DNA of 15,250 bases. Source: Faecalibacterium sp. UBA1762. GTDB lineage: Bacteria > Bacillota > Clostridia > Oscillospirales > Ruminococcaceae. Below are positions 15,041 through 15,250 of this stretch, piece after piece. A program made the translations under genes and the position numbers. The stretch spans positions 1 through 15,250 of the forward strand of contig DCHC01000030.1 in the NCBI GenBank assembly GCA_002314755.1, read 5' to 3'. Under the pieces are notes generated by a model. That model saw nothing but the letters and a program-made list of their open reading frames with translations. It was not told the origin of the DNA and did no database searches. Numbering within the stretch: the stretch's first letter is position 1; every line of letters starts with the position of its first letter.

Positions 15041-15250
15041 CTACCCGTCCAGCGACCAGCCGCAATCCCCGTGGTATATCATCTGCCGGGTCATGCCGCC
15101 GTCGATGCAGATGTTTTCGCCGGTGATAAACCCTGCCTTGTCGCTGCACAGGTACAGCACCATATCGGCAATATCTGCCGGGGTGCCCACCCGCCCGACG
15201 GGCTGCTGGGTGGCGTCCGGCCCGGTGTAGTGGGTGTTGCAGGTGTCTAT
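15041..15250 (-). CDS. Short-chain dehydrogenase/reductase (SDR), C-terminal 69 residues
   Basis: The frame runs in from the right edge and ends with TAG at 15043-15041. The visible part has the classical SDR C-terminus: PVGRVGTPADIADMVLYLCS (the P-x-GR-G-P-DIA helix), then SDKAGFITGENICIDGGMT (FITG and the I-DGG strand). SDRs are NAD(P)-dependent oxidoreductases of about 250 residues; the cofactor loop and the catalytic Ser-Tyr-Lys lie outside the window, so substrate and cofactor cannot be judged. It is GC-rich and on the same strand as the GH109-like gene left of the cas locus, which fits an island inserted between older neighbours. Confidence 0.9.
   Translation of the reverse strand: MDTCNTHYTGPDATQQPVGRVGTPADIADMVLYLCSDKAGFITGENICIDGGMTRQMIYHGDCGWSLDG

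Noticed and set aside
14727..15230. 167-codon plus-strand frame across the array end and flank
   Set aside because: It starts inside the array and runs antisense to the clear SDR C-terminus; no family motif.

Overview
This window carries a complete type I-E (Cascade) CRISPR-Cas locus on the plus strand, set between GC-rich chromosomal genes. The left flank holds the end of formate-tetrahydrofolate ligase and a Gfo/Idh/MocA-fold protein of the GH109 glycosidase type. The right flank holds the end of a short-chain dehydrogenase. Protein sequence, strong AGGAGG-type ribosome sites, TTG starts and the Streptococcus-thermophilus-like CRISPR repeat point to a Firmicutes host, most likely a gut Clostridia or Negativicutes relative. 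This is inference; no rRNA or other marker is present.

Layout. 1-670: fhs 3' end (+). 729-770: strong hairpin with T-runs on both sides, serving two convergent genes. 880-2166: GH109-like gene (-), with a clear promoter, a palindrome between its -35 and -10, and a leader hairpin. 2308-2829: AT-rich non-coding cas leader region with two extended -10 promoters, long-range inverted repeats, a possible 25-codon hydrophobic leader ORF and competing hairpins before cas3. 2830-12008: cas3, cas8e, cas11e, cas7e, cas5e, cas6e, cas1 and cas2-DEDDh, nearly all overlapping or abutting and so probably one operon. 12021-14848: CRISPR array of 47 repeats (44 identical, 2 point variants, 1 broken terminal copy) and 46 spacers. 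14849-15040: flank with one short open frame of unknown nature. 15041-15250: SDR C-terminus (-).

How it works together. Cas1 and the Cas2-DEDDh fusion should capture, trim and integrate new spacers at the cas2-proximal end. The array is transcribed on the plus strand and Cas6e cuts each repeat at the base of the CCCCGC/GCGGGG hairpin. Cas8e, Cas11e, Cas7e, Cas5e and Cas6e form Cascade, which finds targets, and Cas3 degrades them.

The points most worth a second look are: the Cas2-DnaQ-type fusion, with Glu in place of the usual Exo II Asp; only 12 bp between the cas2 stop and the first repeat, so the CRISPR leader must overlap the cas2 coding end; the strict rule that all 46 spacers start with a pyrimidine (24 C, 22 T), which suggests a PAM ending in Y; and the structured leader ahead of cas3 with a hydrophobic mini-ORF and a degenerate repeat-like element. 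The core system is a known type. I see no wholly new system, but these details look unusual.
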